Below are positions 1-7,569 of a stretch of DNA of 9,602 nt, piece by piece. The stretch is taken from assembly GCA_003972855.1 (NCBI GenBank), contig QOAS01000061.1, positions 1-9,602 of the forward strand, given 5' to 3'. Made by a program: the position numbers and the translations under genes. Under the pieces are notes generated by a model. That model was not told the DNA's origin. It saw nothing but the letters and a program-made list of their open reading frames with translations, and did no database searches. Position 1 is the first letter of the stretch. Every line of letters starts with the position of its first letter. The stretch comes from Gammaproteobacteria bacterium (GTDB lineage Bacteria > Aquificota > Aquificia > Aquificales > QOAS01).

Positions 1-367
1 CCCTTCTTTTACCGCCGAAGGCGGCTTCTTCAAATATCCTTTCAAATATATTCCCGCCGAAAAATTCTTTAAACAGCTCTTCAAAATTTACCTGACCGCC
101 AAAACTTTCGCGAAAGTCCCCGCCTTGGGGAGGGACTTGTCCTTCAAAGACCGCATGTCCATACATATCGTAGAGCTTTCTCTTTTCGGGGTCGGACAAA
201 ACTTGGTAAGCCTCGTTTATTTCTTTAAACTTCTCTTCACACTCAGGTTTTTTGCATATATCGGGGTGGTATTTCCTCGCCAGTTTTCTATATGCCTTTT
301 TTATCTCCTCTTGCGAGGCGTTCCTCGGCACCCCTAATATCTCGTAGTAATCTTTTTTTATCGCCAT
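1..367 (-). CDS. dnaJ: DnaJ co-chaperone, N-terminal part (cut by window edge)
   Basis: This is the first 122 residues of a DnaJ-type co-chaperone, which delivers substrates to DnaK and stimulates its ATPase in the cytoplasm. The reading starts at the ATG at 367-365 (MAIKKDYYEILGV) and runs off the window's left end. The J domain spans about residues 5-75: helix II is rich in Lys/Arg, the DnaK-contacting HPD tripeptide is at 34-36, and the domain ends with a DPEKRKLYDMYG-type motif. A stretch rich in Gly and Phe (about 85-122) follows, as in type I and II DnaJ proteins. The zinc-finger and C-terminal substrate domains would lie outside the window, so type I DnaJ and a CbpA-like type II protein cannot be separated. 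It is divergently transcribed from rnc. The J domain is certain; the exact paralogue is not. Confidence 0.93.
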   Translation of the reverse strand, partial: MAIKKDYYEILGVPRNASQEEIKKAYRKLARKYHPDICKKPECEEKFKEINEAYQVLSDPEKRKLYDMYGHAVFEGQVPPQGGDFRESFGGQVNFEELFKEFFGGNIFERIFEEAAFGGKRR

Positions 368-392
368 ACCTACTATTAAATTTAACAAAGGT

Positions 393-423
393 AATATAAA
401 GTCCTTGATAGGGAAAATGTCAA
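393..423 (-). promoter_or_regulatory. Probable sigma-70-type promoter of dnaJ
   Basis: On the minus strand a perfect TTGACA -35 hexamer lies at 423-418 and a TATATT -10 (5/6 match) at 398-393. The spacer is 19 bp; a 17-bp spacer would give the poorer TTTATA at 400-395. It points at the dnaJ start at 367. No heat-shock inverted repeat (CIRCE) was seen in this gap. The -35 is convincing and the -10 placement is uncertain. Confidence 0.5.
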
Positions 424-444
424 TTTAGGAACTCCATTTTGACT

Positions 445-450
445 TATAAT
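445..450 (+). promoter_or_regulatory. Probable -10 box of the rnc promoter
   Basis: A consensus TATAAT sits 26 bp upstream of the rnc ATG. No good -35 hexamer is found 16-18 bp upstream; TTGACT lies directly against it at 439-444. A transcript starting about 7 bases downstream would have a leader of roughly 20 nt. The call rests mainly on the perfect -10 and its position. Confidence 0.45.
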
Positions 451-476
451 TTTCTGTCTCAACCTCTGCGGGAAAA

Positions 477-1193
477 ATGGGGAACTGTCTCAACCAACTG
501 CAGGAGAGGATTAAATATTGTTTCAAAAATACCCACCTCTTGGAAATAGCCCTAACCCACATATCCCACTCAAAGGAAAACAAACTTCCCTACAACTACG
601 AAAGGTTGGAGTTTTTGGGAGACAGCATAGTAAACTTTCTGTTGGTTGATTTACTCTACGAAAGGTTTTCCCGCCTTCCCCTCGGAAAGCTTGCAATGAT
701 AAAAGCCTACCTTATTTCCGAACAGTTCCTTTCGCGGTTGGCAAAAAAGTGGAATTTATCCAAATTTATAAAAGTCAGTAAGAGTGAAGAGATAAAAGGG
801 AGAAAGGATAGTCCTTCGGTTCACGCGGATGTTTTTGAGGCGGTTTGGGCGGCAATTTACATAGACAGCGGGAGAAGTATAGACTTCGTTAAAAGGCTTT
901 TTAGATACCACTTTGAAAGGGAAGTTACGGAAGCTATAAGAAACGGCGATTTTTATACCGATTTTAAAACCCTCCTGCAGGAAATAACCCAAAGCCTCTA
1001 TAGGGAAAAACCTACTTACAGACTCCTAAAGTCGGAAGGTCCCGCCCACGACCAAACCTTTACCGTTGAATGTCTTATAAAGGACTTTAGAACCACCGCG
1101 GAGGGAAAAACCAAAAAGGAGGCGGAACAAAAGGCGGCTAAAAAGATGATAGAGCAATACTTTAAGGAAATTTTTGAAAAGAAAAAACTTTAA
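477..1193 (+). CDS. rnc: Ribonuclease III (dsRNA-specific endonuclease)
   Basis: RNase III cleaves double-stranded RNA as a homodimer, maturing rRNA precursors and some mRNAs. The 238-residue protein has the two usual parts. The RNase III domain (about 8-150) carries the signature ERLEFLGDS at 42-50, giving acidic residues E42, E45 and D49. The second metal-binding cluster is D118 and E121 in HADVFEAVWAA. The double-stranded RNA-binding domain (about 160-230) starts at DFKTLLQEITQ and ends with the helix KTKKEAEQKAAKKMIE. Length and sequence fit the Aquifex enzyme closely, with a slightly longer linker before the second acidic cluster. The ATG at 477 is preceded by a weak GGGA element and puts the N-terminus where the family expects it. 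Its 3' end overlaps the convergent transporter gene by 4 bp. Confidence 0.97.
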   Translation: MGNCLNQLQERIKYCFKNTHLLEIALTHISHSKENKLPYNYERLEFLGDSIVNFLLVDLLYERFSRLPLGKLAMIKAYLISEQFLSRLAKKWNLSKFIKVSKSEEIKGRKDSPSVHADVFEAVWAAIYIDSGRSIDFVKRLFRYHFEREVTEAIRNGDFYTDFKTLLQEITQSLYREKPTYRLLKSEGPAHDQTFTVECLIKDFRTTAEGKTKKEAEQKAAKKMIEQYFKEIFEKKKL

Positions 1194-2422
1194 CAGCCGT
1201 TTTTTAAAATCTCCTCCGCGGGAATGCAGGTTTTGAGGGAATTTTCCAAATTTTGTAGGTTATCTATTTCGCCTAACTCTATGTTGTAATAAGCTATTAC
1301 GTAAAGGGCTCCTTTACCGAAAAAGTTTTTACCGAGCAAAAGACATTTCACCTTTTTGCAAGCTAAGTTTTCCACAAAATTGGCACAACTTCCCCTTTCC
1401 AAAGTGAGGGGTTTTTCCAAAGTTAAACTTCCGAGTTTCTTTAAATCCTTCCCATCGTAGGAGTAAAGTTCCACCTTTCTGCACTTTAGGGGGTCTTTGC
1501 AAGGCTTTCCGTCATCCGTCAAGAGGACCGCGAAAATCTTTTCCCCTTCTTGGGGTGGTTCAAAGTGAACCAACAGCCTTTCAATGAAGGGAACTTTCCT
1601 TTTGACTTCCTCCTCTATTTGGTGAACTATCTCGTGAGCTTTCTCAAAGTTGTCGGTTTTAAGTATCAATTCCAACTCTATGAATTTGTAACCGCCCGAA
1701 CTTCTACCGGTTATTGATTTCACCTCCCCCACAAGGGGGTGGCTTTGAACTATTTCTTTCACCTCGTCCAAGGTTTCTTTATCTATGGTGGCGTCAAGGA
1801 GAACCTTTAGGGCGTCCAAAGCGATTTCCAATCCCGCGTGGAAAACGAGGGCTACTATAAATAGAACCGCTACTTTTTCAATTATCGGAAAACCAAAGTA
1901 GTTACCCAAAATACCTACCAAAACGATAACGGAGGAAAACATATCGGTCTTTATATGCTGGGCATCCGCTATTAAGCTGGGGGAGTTTAGCTCCTCTCCC
2001 TTCTTTCTTTCCCAGCGGGAAAAGAGAAAGGTTAAAACTATCGTGAGAACCACCGCAAAAAGAACTAAAGAAAGGTTTTCCACATGGCGGACTTTTCCCT
2101 CAAGGAGGACTTCTTTCACTATTTCAAATCCCGCAAAAAATATGGCAAAGGCACTTATAAGGGCGACCAAGTTTTCAACCTTGTAAAGTCCGTAGGGAAA
2201 CTTATCGCTTTTAAAGTTGGCTATAACTATTCCCACGTAAACCGATACCGCACCCGCCAAATCCGCCAAAGAGTGGATGCCGTCCGCAACCAATGAGGAA
2301 GAACCACCGATAATACCCGCTGTTATTTTTGTAACCGAAAGGAAAAAATTTAGGAGAATTGACATTAAGGCTATCTTCTTTTTTTCGCTCACCAACCTTT
2401 CTCGGTCTAAAACTTTTTCCAT
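1190..2422 (-). CDS. CDF-family metal cation transporter with a Cys-rich C-terminal extension
   Basis: This 410-residue inner-membrane protein belongs to the cation diffusion facilitator family (divalent metal/proton antiporters such as YiiP/FieF). Residues 17-200 hold about six membrane helices. The transport-site motifs are D47, H50 and D54 in helix 2 (ADGIHSLAD) and H156/D160 in helix 5 (ADAQHIKTD). Residues 210-290 form the usual cytoplasmic dimerisation domain, with H228, H263, H267 and H286 as possible metal ligands. Residues 294-410 are extra: the pattern KIFAVLLTDDGKPCK followed by a later CLLLGKNFFGKGA strand-loop suggests a NifX/NifB-like fold, with seven cysteines (308, 314, 346, 355, 360, 399, 410). 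Typical CDF proteins are about 300 residues. The start has a good GGAGGG site. The metal (Zn, Fe, Mn) cannot be told from the sequence. Confidence 0.93.
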   Translation of the reverse strand: MEKVLDRERLVSEKKKIALMSILLNFFLSVTKITAGIIGGSSSLVADGIHSLADLAGAVSVYVGIVIANFKSDKFPYGLYKVENLVALISAFAIFFAGFEIVKEVLLEGKVRHVENLSLVLFAVVLTIVLTFLFSRWERKKGEELNSPSLIADAQHIKTDMFSSVIVLVGILGNYFGFPIIEKVAVLFIVALVFHAGLEIALDALKVLLDATIDKETLDEVKEIVQSHPLVGEVKSITGRSSGGYKFIELELILKTDNFEKAHEIVHQIEEEVKRKVPFIERLLVHFEPPQEGEKIFAVLLTDDGKPCKDPLKCRKVELYSYDGKDLKKLGSLTLEKPLTLERGSCANFVENLACKKVKCLLLGKNFFGKGALYVIAYYNIELGEIDNLQNLENSLKTCIPAEEILKNGC

Positions 2423-2426
2423 TTTT

Positions 2427-2432
2427 CCCTCC
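2427..2432 (-). promoter_or_regulatory. Ribosome binding site of the CDF transporter gene
   Basis: GGAGGG on the minus strand lies 4 nt before the ATG at 2422-2420 and fixes the start. Only 36 bp separate this start from the divergent mscS start, so both promoters must reach into the opposite coding region or overlap here. Confidence 0.75.
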
Positions 2433-2458
2433 GAAGGGTTTTAATTTTTTATCAAAAG

Positions 2459-4267
2459 ATGGAATTTCGGTTTCCGCAAACCGTTATAGGTTACCTAAGG
2501 AGCTTAAAACCATTTGAGTTAATACTTTTTTTCGGCTATCCCTTGCTGTTTTTGCTTTCAACTTTCCTACTGAAGTGGATTGTTAATAAAAGAAAGGTAA
2601 AATCCGCCCAAGAAAGGGCTTCTTTCTTTGCGGTGGACGCTTTGTTATTTGCAATCTTGGGAATTTTTATTTTCAACTATTTGGAAGACCCGATACTGAA
2701 AATCCTCTTTAGGGATACGTTTATCTCTTTAACCGCCTTGGCTTTGGCGGGTTCGGTATTTTCCGTTGTCCAACTTTGGTGGAGTTTGAGAATTTTAACC
2801 TACGTAGGTTTGGTTTTAGCCCTTCTTGTGGAGTTTGTAATTATCTTTTCAACCGACATAGGGCTTATAAAGGTTCTAATCCCCGTAAGGAAGTTCCTCA
2901 TATTGGTTTCGGTTTACCCAATCGGGTTGGCTTTGGTTGAACTTATCCACCTAAAGAGACTTCAGAGGGTTTTAACCTTTTTATACACCTCTTTGTTCGT
3001 TCTCATCGGTATTCTCTGGGAGCTAAACATTGTAGACTTTGACACCAGGGCGTTTATTGGAATAGGTATTTTCACCGTTGCGTCCCTCATATTTTCTTGG
3101 TATGTAACCCAAGGGGTTATTCTTCTTAAAAAGAAACTGAAAGAGTGGTATTTTGACGAGGAAGACAGCCAACCCCTTATATCCCACTCCAAAAGGCTTG
3201 CTTTCTTAGTCCTCCTTTACATTTATTGGAGTTCCTCCTTTCACTTTTTTAACTTTGAATCGGTTGCCCTGAAACTTAAAGAGTGGACTTTTATTGACAC
3301 CAACGTTGTGAGGATATCCCTTTACAACCTCCTAATAGCCTCCTATATCTTTGCGGTTCTCTACAGCCTTATAAATCTTCTCAAAAAAGCCCTCAAGCTC
3401 CTATTTAAGCCCGAGGAAAGAGAGGAGAAGGGCGGAGCTTTGGAAACGGTGGTTTACAACCTCGGAATTCTCTTTGCGGTATCGGTATTTTTGGTTCAAT
3501 TAGGTTTAACTTGGAAGGTTATTTTACCCCTTGCGGGTGCGTTGGGTATAGGTTTGGGTTTCGGTTTGCAGACGATACTAAACAACTACGTAAGCGGTTT
3601 TATTATGATGTTAAGCAAAAACATCAAAGTGGGGGATTTCGTGGAGCTTCCCGGAAACGCGGGGAATTTTGTAAACAATACCTCCAATACGATATTCGGA
3701 AGGGTGGAAGACATTAGCGTTTTAACCACCCGTATAAAAACCTTGGACGGAATAGACATTCTCGTTCCCAACTCAACCTTTATAGGTCAGCAGATAATAA
3801 ACTACTCCTTTAGGAACCCCTACATTAGGGTTAGGTTTCCCTTTGGGGTTGCCTACTCTTCCGACCCCCAAAAGGTGAAGGAAATATTGTTAGATTTAGC
3901 CTATAAGTGTCCCTGGGCTAAAAATTACTACAAACCACCCCAAGTATGGTTTTACAAAATGGATAGTAGCGCCCTCATATTCCACCTGATGTTTTGGATT
4001 GATATAAGGGAGCTGTGGAGGAGTGCCCACGCTACCCTTTCCTACTCCCTAACCGATTGGGTTTACACCAACGGGTGGTATAAACTCAAAGAGGCGGGTA
4101 TAGAGATACCTTTCCCCCAAAACGACCTTTGGTTTAGAAACGAACTTAAAGTGGTTTTGGAAAAGGAGGACGGAACACCTTTAGCCTTTTTGGAAAATAG
4201 ACCCCCAAGGGGTGGAAGGGAAGATGCTTCCCCCAAAGGTGAAAAGGAAACTAAAGAAACCGATTGA
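2459..4267 (+). CDS. MscS-family mechanosensitive channel, large multi-helix type
   Basis: MscS channels open under membrane tension and release solutes during hypo-osmotic shock. This 602-residue protein has a long N-terminal half with roughly eight to ten hydrophobic helices (about 18-350), then the MscS core. The pore helix is at about 352-382 (small/Gly-rich ALGIGLGFGLQ followed by NNYVSGF). The beta domain follows with KVGDFVEL (391-397) and the NS(T)F...INYSF strand near 436-452. The alpha/beta vestibule domain extends to about 560. E. coli MscS has 286 residues and three helices, so this is an extended MscK/YnaI/YbdG-like architecture without a recognisable periplasmic domain. An insertion rich in Asn and Gly (about 399-412) interrupts the beta domain. 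No Shine-Dalgarno is visible before the ATG. It heads the folK-recJ run. Confidence 0.9.
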   Translation: MEFRFPQTVIGYLRSLKPFELILFFGYPLLFLLSTFLLKWIVNKRKVKSAQERASFFAVDALLFAILGIFIFNYLEDPILKILFRDTFISLTALALAGSVFSVVQLWWSLRILTYVGLVLALLVEFVIIFSTDIGLIKVLIPVRKFLILVSVYPIGLALVELIHLKRLQRVLTFLYTSLFVLIGILWELNIVDFDTRAFIGIGIFTVASLIFSWYVTQGVILLKKKLKEWYFDEEDSQPLISHSKRLAFLVLLYIYWSSSFHFFNFESVALKLKEWTFIDTNVVRISLYNLLIASYIFAVLYSLINLLKKALKLLFKPEEREEKGGALETVVYNLGILFAVSVFLVQLGLTWKVILPLAGALGIGLGFGLQTILNNYVSGFIMMLSKNIKVGDFVELPGNAGNFVNNTSNTIFGRVEDISVLTTRIKTLDGIDILVPNSTFIGQQIINYSFRNPYIRVRFPFGVAYSSDPQKVKEILLDLAYKCPWAKNYYKPPQVWFYKMDSSALIFHLMFWIDIRELWRSAHATLSYSLTDWVYTNGWYKLKEAGIEIPFPQNDLWFRNELKVVLEKEDGTPLAFLENRPPRGGREDASPKGEKETKETD

Positions 4268-4721
4268 GGTCGTTATAGCCTTCGGGTGCAACATAGGGGA
4301 TTGCAAAAAACAGATAAAAACCGCCCTTAGTTTGGTAAAAAAGGAGGTAAACATAAAAGGTGTTTCCCCTTTATACCGCTCCAAACCTTACGGGGTTAAA
4401 GACCAACCCGACTTTTACAACGGCGTTCTTTACGGGTTTACCCGTCTTTCCCCCTACGGGCTTTTGAAGTTTCTAAAGGAAATAGAAAAAAAGGTGGGTA
4501 GAAAGGAAAGGTGTCGCTGGTGCGAAAGGGAAATAGATTTGGACATAATCTATTACGGAAAACTTTCGGTAAATTTTGAAGATTTGAAAATTCCCCATCC
4601 CGACCGCTTTAATAGGGATTTCGTTTTGCTTCCCGCGGATTGGCTTACGCCCACCCTAAAAGACCCCGTTCTCCTGAAAACCCCCAAGGGGCTTATAAAG
4701 AGATTTCTAAAATGTCTTTAA
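4224..4721 (+). CDS. folK: 6-hydroxymethyl-7,8-dihydropterin pyrophosphokinase
   Basis: FolK transfers pyrophosphate from ATP to 6-hydroxymethyl-7,8-dihydropterin, the step before dihydropteroate synthase in folate synthesis. Family landmarks from the ATG at 4224 (165 residues) are: the substrate-site GCNIGD at 21-26 (usually GSNLGD); SPLYRSKPYG with a downstream QPDFYNGV; the ATP/Mg site RWCEREIDLDI, with R98, W99 and the metal-binding D105 and D107; and PHPDRFNRDFVLLP near the C-terminus. The start is uncertain. GTG at 4212 and GTG at 4239 are in frame; ATG at 4224 is preferred because a GGAAGGGA-like element precedes it. With this start the gene overlaps the end of mscS by 44 bp. Cysteines replace common residues in two motifs (C22, C27, C97, C100). 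The function is secure. Confidence 0.93.
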   Translation: MLPPKVKRKLKKPIEVVIAFGCNIGDCKKQIKTALSLVKKEVNIKGVSPLYRSKPYGVKDQPDFYNGVLYGFTRLSPYGLLKFLKEIEKKVGRKERCRWCEREIDLDIIYYGKLSVNFEDLKIPHPDRFNRDFVLLPADWLTPTLKDPVLLKTPKGLIKRFLKCL

Positions 4722-4734
4722 ATTTAAAAGTTAA

Positions 4735-4974
4735 ATGAGCATATACGACAGGGACTACTACGGAGAGGAGAGGAAAAAGGTTAAGGTAGAAAGAACCTAC
4801 ATAGAAATAGAGGTTCAACTGCAGGAGCAACAAAAACTCTTAGACCAAATCTTTGACCTCATAAAGATACTTAGGCAAGAAAGGAAGGAACTTTTAAAGC
4901 GGATAGAGGCTTTGGAAGAGGAAAACCGCAAATTGTGGGAAGCCCTAAAGAAACTCCAAGGGTTGGACGGTTAA
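4735..4974 (+). CDS. Small coiled-coil protein of unknown function
   Basis: I do not recognise a family for this 79-residue protein. It begins MSIYDRDYYGEE, a short acidic/aromatic head. From about residue 22 to 75 it is one continuous amphipathic helix with heptad leucines and isoleucines (LLDQIFDLIKILRQ and the following LLKRIEALEEENRKLWEAL), which predicts a dimeric or trimeric coiled coil. No signal peptide, membrane helix or cysteine is present. It lies 13 bp after folK, and its TAA stop abuts the recJ ATG, so coexpression and translational coupling with recJ are likely. There is no clear Shine-Dalgarno. It could be a structural or adaptor protein; size and shape recall cell-division or nucleoid coiled-coil proteins, but nothing specific supports this. 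Confidence 0.8.
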   Translation: MSIYDRDYYGEERKKVKVERTYIEIEVQLQEQQKLLDQIFDLIKILRQERKELLKRIEALEEENRKLWEALKKLQGLDG

Positions 4975-6609
4975 ATGAAAACCTTTCGGGGTTTCCGTTG
5001 GAGGTTTCTCTTCAAAGAAATTGTTCCTCCCCAAGATTTGACCGCCAAATATGGGCGTCTTTTAGCCCAACTTTTGGTCAATAGGGGTTTTAGCGAACCT
5101 CCCGCGGAGAGTTCGGTTTCTTTCCACGCCCAAAGTGTTCCGAATTTAGGCGAAGCGGGGGAGAAAATACTAAACGCGGTTAAAAAGGGAAAACCCATTT
5201 TCCTCTTTGGGGACTACGATGTGGACGGACTTACCTCCACCGCCCTTATGTTTAAACTTTTAAAACGGCTCGGAGCAAAAAGGGTTTTTCCCGTAGTCCC
5301 CGAAAGGTCGGAAGGTTACGGACTTTTACCACCCTTTGTTGAAAAGTTTTACAAACTGACCGGCGGAGGACTCATAGTAGCCCTTGACAACGGAACAAAA
5401 GAGGTGGAAACGGTAAAGTTTGCCCAAAAGTTGGGTTTTGAGGTTGTAATCTTTGACCACCACACGCCGGGTGAACAGCTTCCCCCCTGCACTTTGGTAA
5501 ATCCGAAAATTTCCCCAAACTCGCCCCAGTTTTTAAAAGATTTGTCCACCGTAGGGTTGGTTTACATATTTGCCAAATACCTTGAGAGGTCGGGTTTTAC
5601 CTATATAGACCCCTCTTGGGTGGATTTACCGGCATTGGGAACCATTGCGGATGTTTCTCCCCTTACCTCCCTAAACTCAAAGTTGGTCAGAAAGGGGCTT
5701 AAGTTTCTAAACCGAAGGGAAACCTCCTCGGTGGGATTAAAGATACTTTTACAAAATTTGCGTTTGGAAAATCTAAACGAAAACGACATAGCCTTTCGGT
5801 TGGCTCCCCGCTTAAACGCCTTTGGAAGAATGGAGAAAGCCCGCAGGGGTCTCAAATTCCTAATAACGGAAAACGAAAAGGAAGCCCAAAAACTGTTTGA
5901 GGAAATGGAAGCTTTGAACAACCGCAGGAAAGAAATTACCGAAAGGGTAACCCGTAAGGTGATTCAATATTACGAGCAAAACCCTTCCAAGGCTCTCATA
6001 TATGTTGGCAGGATACCCAAGGGGATTTTGGGAATCGTTGCGGGACGGGCAACATCCCTTTTGGGAGTTCCTTCGGTGATTTTTTCCACCGACGGGCAGG
6101 TAGCGGTAGGCTCTTCCCGAGCCCCCGAAGGGATTAATATCGTAAAGGTTTTGGAAAAAATCTCCCCCCTTATGGAAAGGTGGGGGGGACACGCCCAAGC
6201 GGCGGGCTTGTCTCTACAGCACAAAAATCTTGAGCTTTTTAAATCCGCCTTTTTAAGGGAAATAGAAAAGTATCCCACCCCTACCCCAACCCTTGAAGTG
6301 GATTTTCCGCTCCAGCCCAAACACCTTAGGGAGAATGAATATGTAAGAGACTCCTTAAGGAGACTGCAACCTTTCGGGGCGGGAAATCCCTATCCCCGTT
6401 TTGTGTTTGAGGATATTCTCTTGGACTTTAAGAGAACCCGTTACGGCTTTACCCTCCACTTTGAGAGGAATGGAAAACTTTATATGAACGCCACCGATAG
6501 GGAGGAAAGTATACCCCAGCACCTCAAAGGGAAGAAATTAAGGGTGGTCTATTCGGTGGATAACGCGGAGCGTTTGGATTTGCACATAGAGGATTTCGTT
6601 TGGATTTAA
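4975..6609 (+). CDS. recJ: Single-stranded-DNA 5'-3' exonuclease RecJ
   Basis: RecJ degrades single-stranded DNA 5' to 3' in recombinational repair, mismatch repair and processing of stalled forks. The 544-residue protein shows the DHH phosphoesterase motifs in order: DYDVDG at 80-85 (metal ligands D80, D82, D84), ALDNGT at about 135-140, DHH at 161-163, and GTIADV at 222-227. The DHHA1 motif GGHAQAAG is at 404-411. Near the C-terminus the RecJ-specific LQPFGAGNPYP precedes an OB-like domain that ends the protein. All catalytic motifs are intact. It is slightly shorter than E. coli RecJ (577) and much shorter than the Thermus enzyme. Its ATG follows the coiled-coil gene's stop with no gap. 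Only 24 bp separate its stop from that of the convergent tsf. Confidence 0.96.
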   Translation: MKTFRGFRWRFLFKEIVPPQDLTAKYGRLLAQLLVNRGFSEPPAESSVSFHAQSVPNLGEAGEKILNAVKKGKPIFLFGDYDVDGLTSTALMFKLLKRLGAKRVFPVVPERSEGYGLLPPFVEKFYKLTGGGLIVALDNGTKEVETVKFAQKLGFEVVIFDHHTPGEQLPPCTLVNPKISPNSPQFLKDLSTVGLVYIFAKYLERSGFTYIDPSWVDLPALGTIADVSPLTSLNSKLVRKGLKFLNRRETSSVGLKILLQNLRLENLNENDIAFRLAPRLNAFGRMEKARRGLKFLITENEKEAQKLFEEMEALNNRRKEITERVTRKVIQYYEQNPSKALIYVGRIPKGILGIVAGRATSLLGVPSVIFSTDGQVAVGSSRAPEGINIVKVLEKISPLMERWGGHAQAAGLSLQHKNLELFKSAFLREIEKYPTPTPTLEVDFPLQPKHLRENEYVRDSLRRLQPFGAGNPYPRFVFEDILLDFKRTRYGFTLHFERNGKLYMNATDREESIPQHLKGKKLRVVYSVDNAERLDLHIEDFVWI

Positions 6610-6633
6610 ACGAAAAAGGGAGAAAAGAAGAGA

Positions 6634-7524
6634 TTACTGACCGAGTTCAAACCTTACGAATCTTACAACTTTAACGGTTCCACCCGCTTTTTTGCCGACT
6701 TCCGCTATAAGCTTTTCAATGGATTTTTTATCGTCCTTGATGAAGGGTTGATGCAGTAAAACTTTCTCCTGATAGAACTTTTTGAGTTTTCCTTCCGCAA
6801 TTCTTTCAAGGATGTGTTCGGGTTTTCCTTCCCTTTTAGCTTGCTCTATGTAGATTTCCTTTTCCTTTTCAATAACTTCCGCGGGGATTTCTTCGGTGGT
6901 TAGGTATTCGGGACGCATTGCCGCAATTTGAAGGAGAATATCCTTTACGAGCTGTTTAACCTCTTCCTTTCCGCAAATTTCCGCGGGCTGGCATTCAACC
7001 TCCACCATAGCGCCTATTCTTCCCGGAGGATGGATGTAGGTCGCTACCAATTTTCTTTCTTCGGGAGCGTCAAAGCGGGCAAACCTTTTTATCTGAATGT
7101 TTTCTCCAATTTTGGCTACAGCTTCCTTAATAAAGGTTTCAACGTCTTTATCTTCTTGGATTTCGGTCTTTTTGAGTTCTTCTACATCGCCGAGACCTAC
7201 ATTTTTAAATTTGTCCTCTTTGGCTATTAGCTCCGCTATTTGTTTTGCATAGGTTTGGAACAGTTCGTTTCTCGCAACGAAGTCGGTTTCGCAATTTATT
7301 TCAAGGAGAACACCTTTATTTTCATCGCCAAACGCTACAACCAAACCTTCTTTGGTTTCGCGGGAAGCTTTTTTAGCCGCTTTAGCCAAACCTTTTTTTC
7401 TCAAAATTTCTTTAGCCTTTTCAAGGTCTCCACCCGCTTCCTCCAAAGCCTTTTTGCAATCAAGCATTCCCGCACCGGTCATTTCCCTAAGCTGTTTTAC
7501 CAATTCCATAGAAACTTTTGCCAT
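6634..7524 (-). CDS. tsf: Translation elongation factor Ts
   Basis: EF-Ts is the nucleotide exchange factor that releases GDP from EF-Tu. The 296-residue product has the N-terminal UBA-like helix bundle with TGAGMLDCKKALEEAGGD (16-33), the exchange motif CETDFVARN with T80, D81, F82 and V83, and two core repeats to the end. The ATG at 7524 is chosen because a GGGAGG ribosome site stands upstream of it. A longer reading from a TTG at 7542 would begin inside that site. The length matches the usual bacterial size. The customary upstream partner rpsB is not adjacent; an unrecognised 53-codon ORF lies 45 bp upstream instead, so the promoter is either there or in the hairpin-rich region beyond it. 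Confidence 0.97.
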   Translation of the reverse strand: MAKVSMELVKQLREMTGAGMLDCKKALEEAGGDLEKAKEILRKKGLAKAAKKASRETKEGLVVAFGDENKGVLLEINCETDFVARNELFQTYAKQIAELIAKEDKFKNVGLGDVEELKKTEIQEDKDVETFIKEAVAKIGENIQIKRFARFDAPEERKLVATYIHPPGRIGAMVEVECQPAEICGKEEVKQLVKDILLQIAAMRPEYLTTEEIPAEVIEKEKEIYIEQAKREGKPEHILERIAEGKLKKFYQEKVLLHQPFIKDDKKSIEKLIAEVGKKAGGTVKVVRFVRFELGQ

Positions 7525-7534
7525 TTTTCCCTTA

Positions 7535-7540
7535 CCTCCC
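7535..7540 (-). promoter_or_regulatory. Ribosome binding site of tsf
   Basis: GGGAGG on the minus strand is followed by a TAAGGGAAAA spacer before the ATG at 7524. A second purine run (AAGGGA) lies nearer the start. This site decides the start codon against the upstream in-frame TTG at 7542. Confidence 0.7.
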
Positions 7541-7569
7541 AAAGCAGTTTTATTTTATGGAGTTGCCCT

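Noticed and set aside
125..337. Plus-strand 70-codon ORF within dnaJ
   Set aside because: It is the reverse complement of the J domain, which has a clear HPD motif on the minus strand.
2423..2458. Promoter within the 36-bp CDF/mscS divergent gap
   Set aside because: A TTGATA is present on the minus strand, but a -10 at proper spacing would fall on the ribosome site. No convincing pair was found on either strand.
6610..6633. Terminator between recJ and tsf
   Set aside because: The 24-bp gap is a purine-rich run with no inverted repeat.
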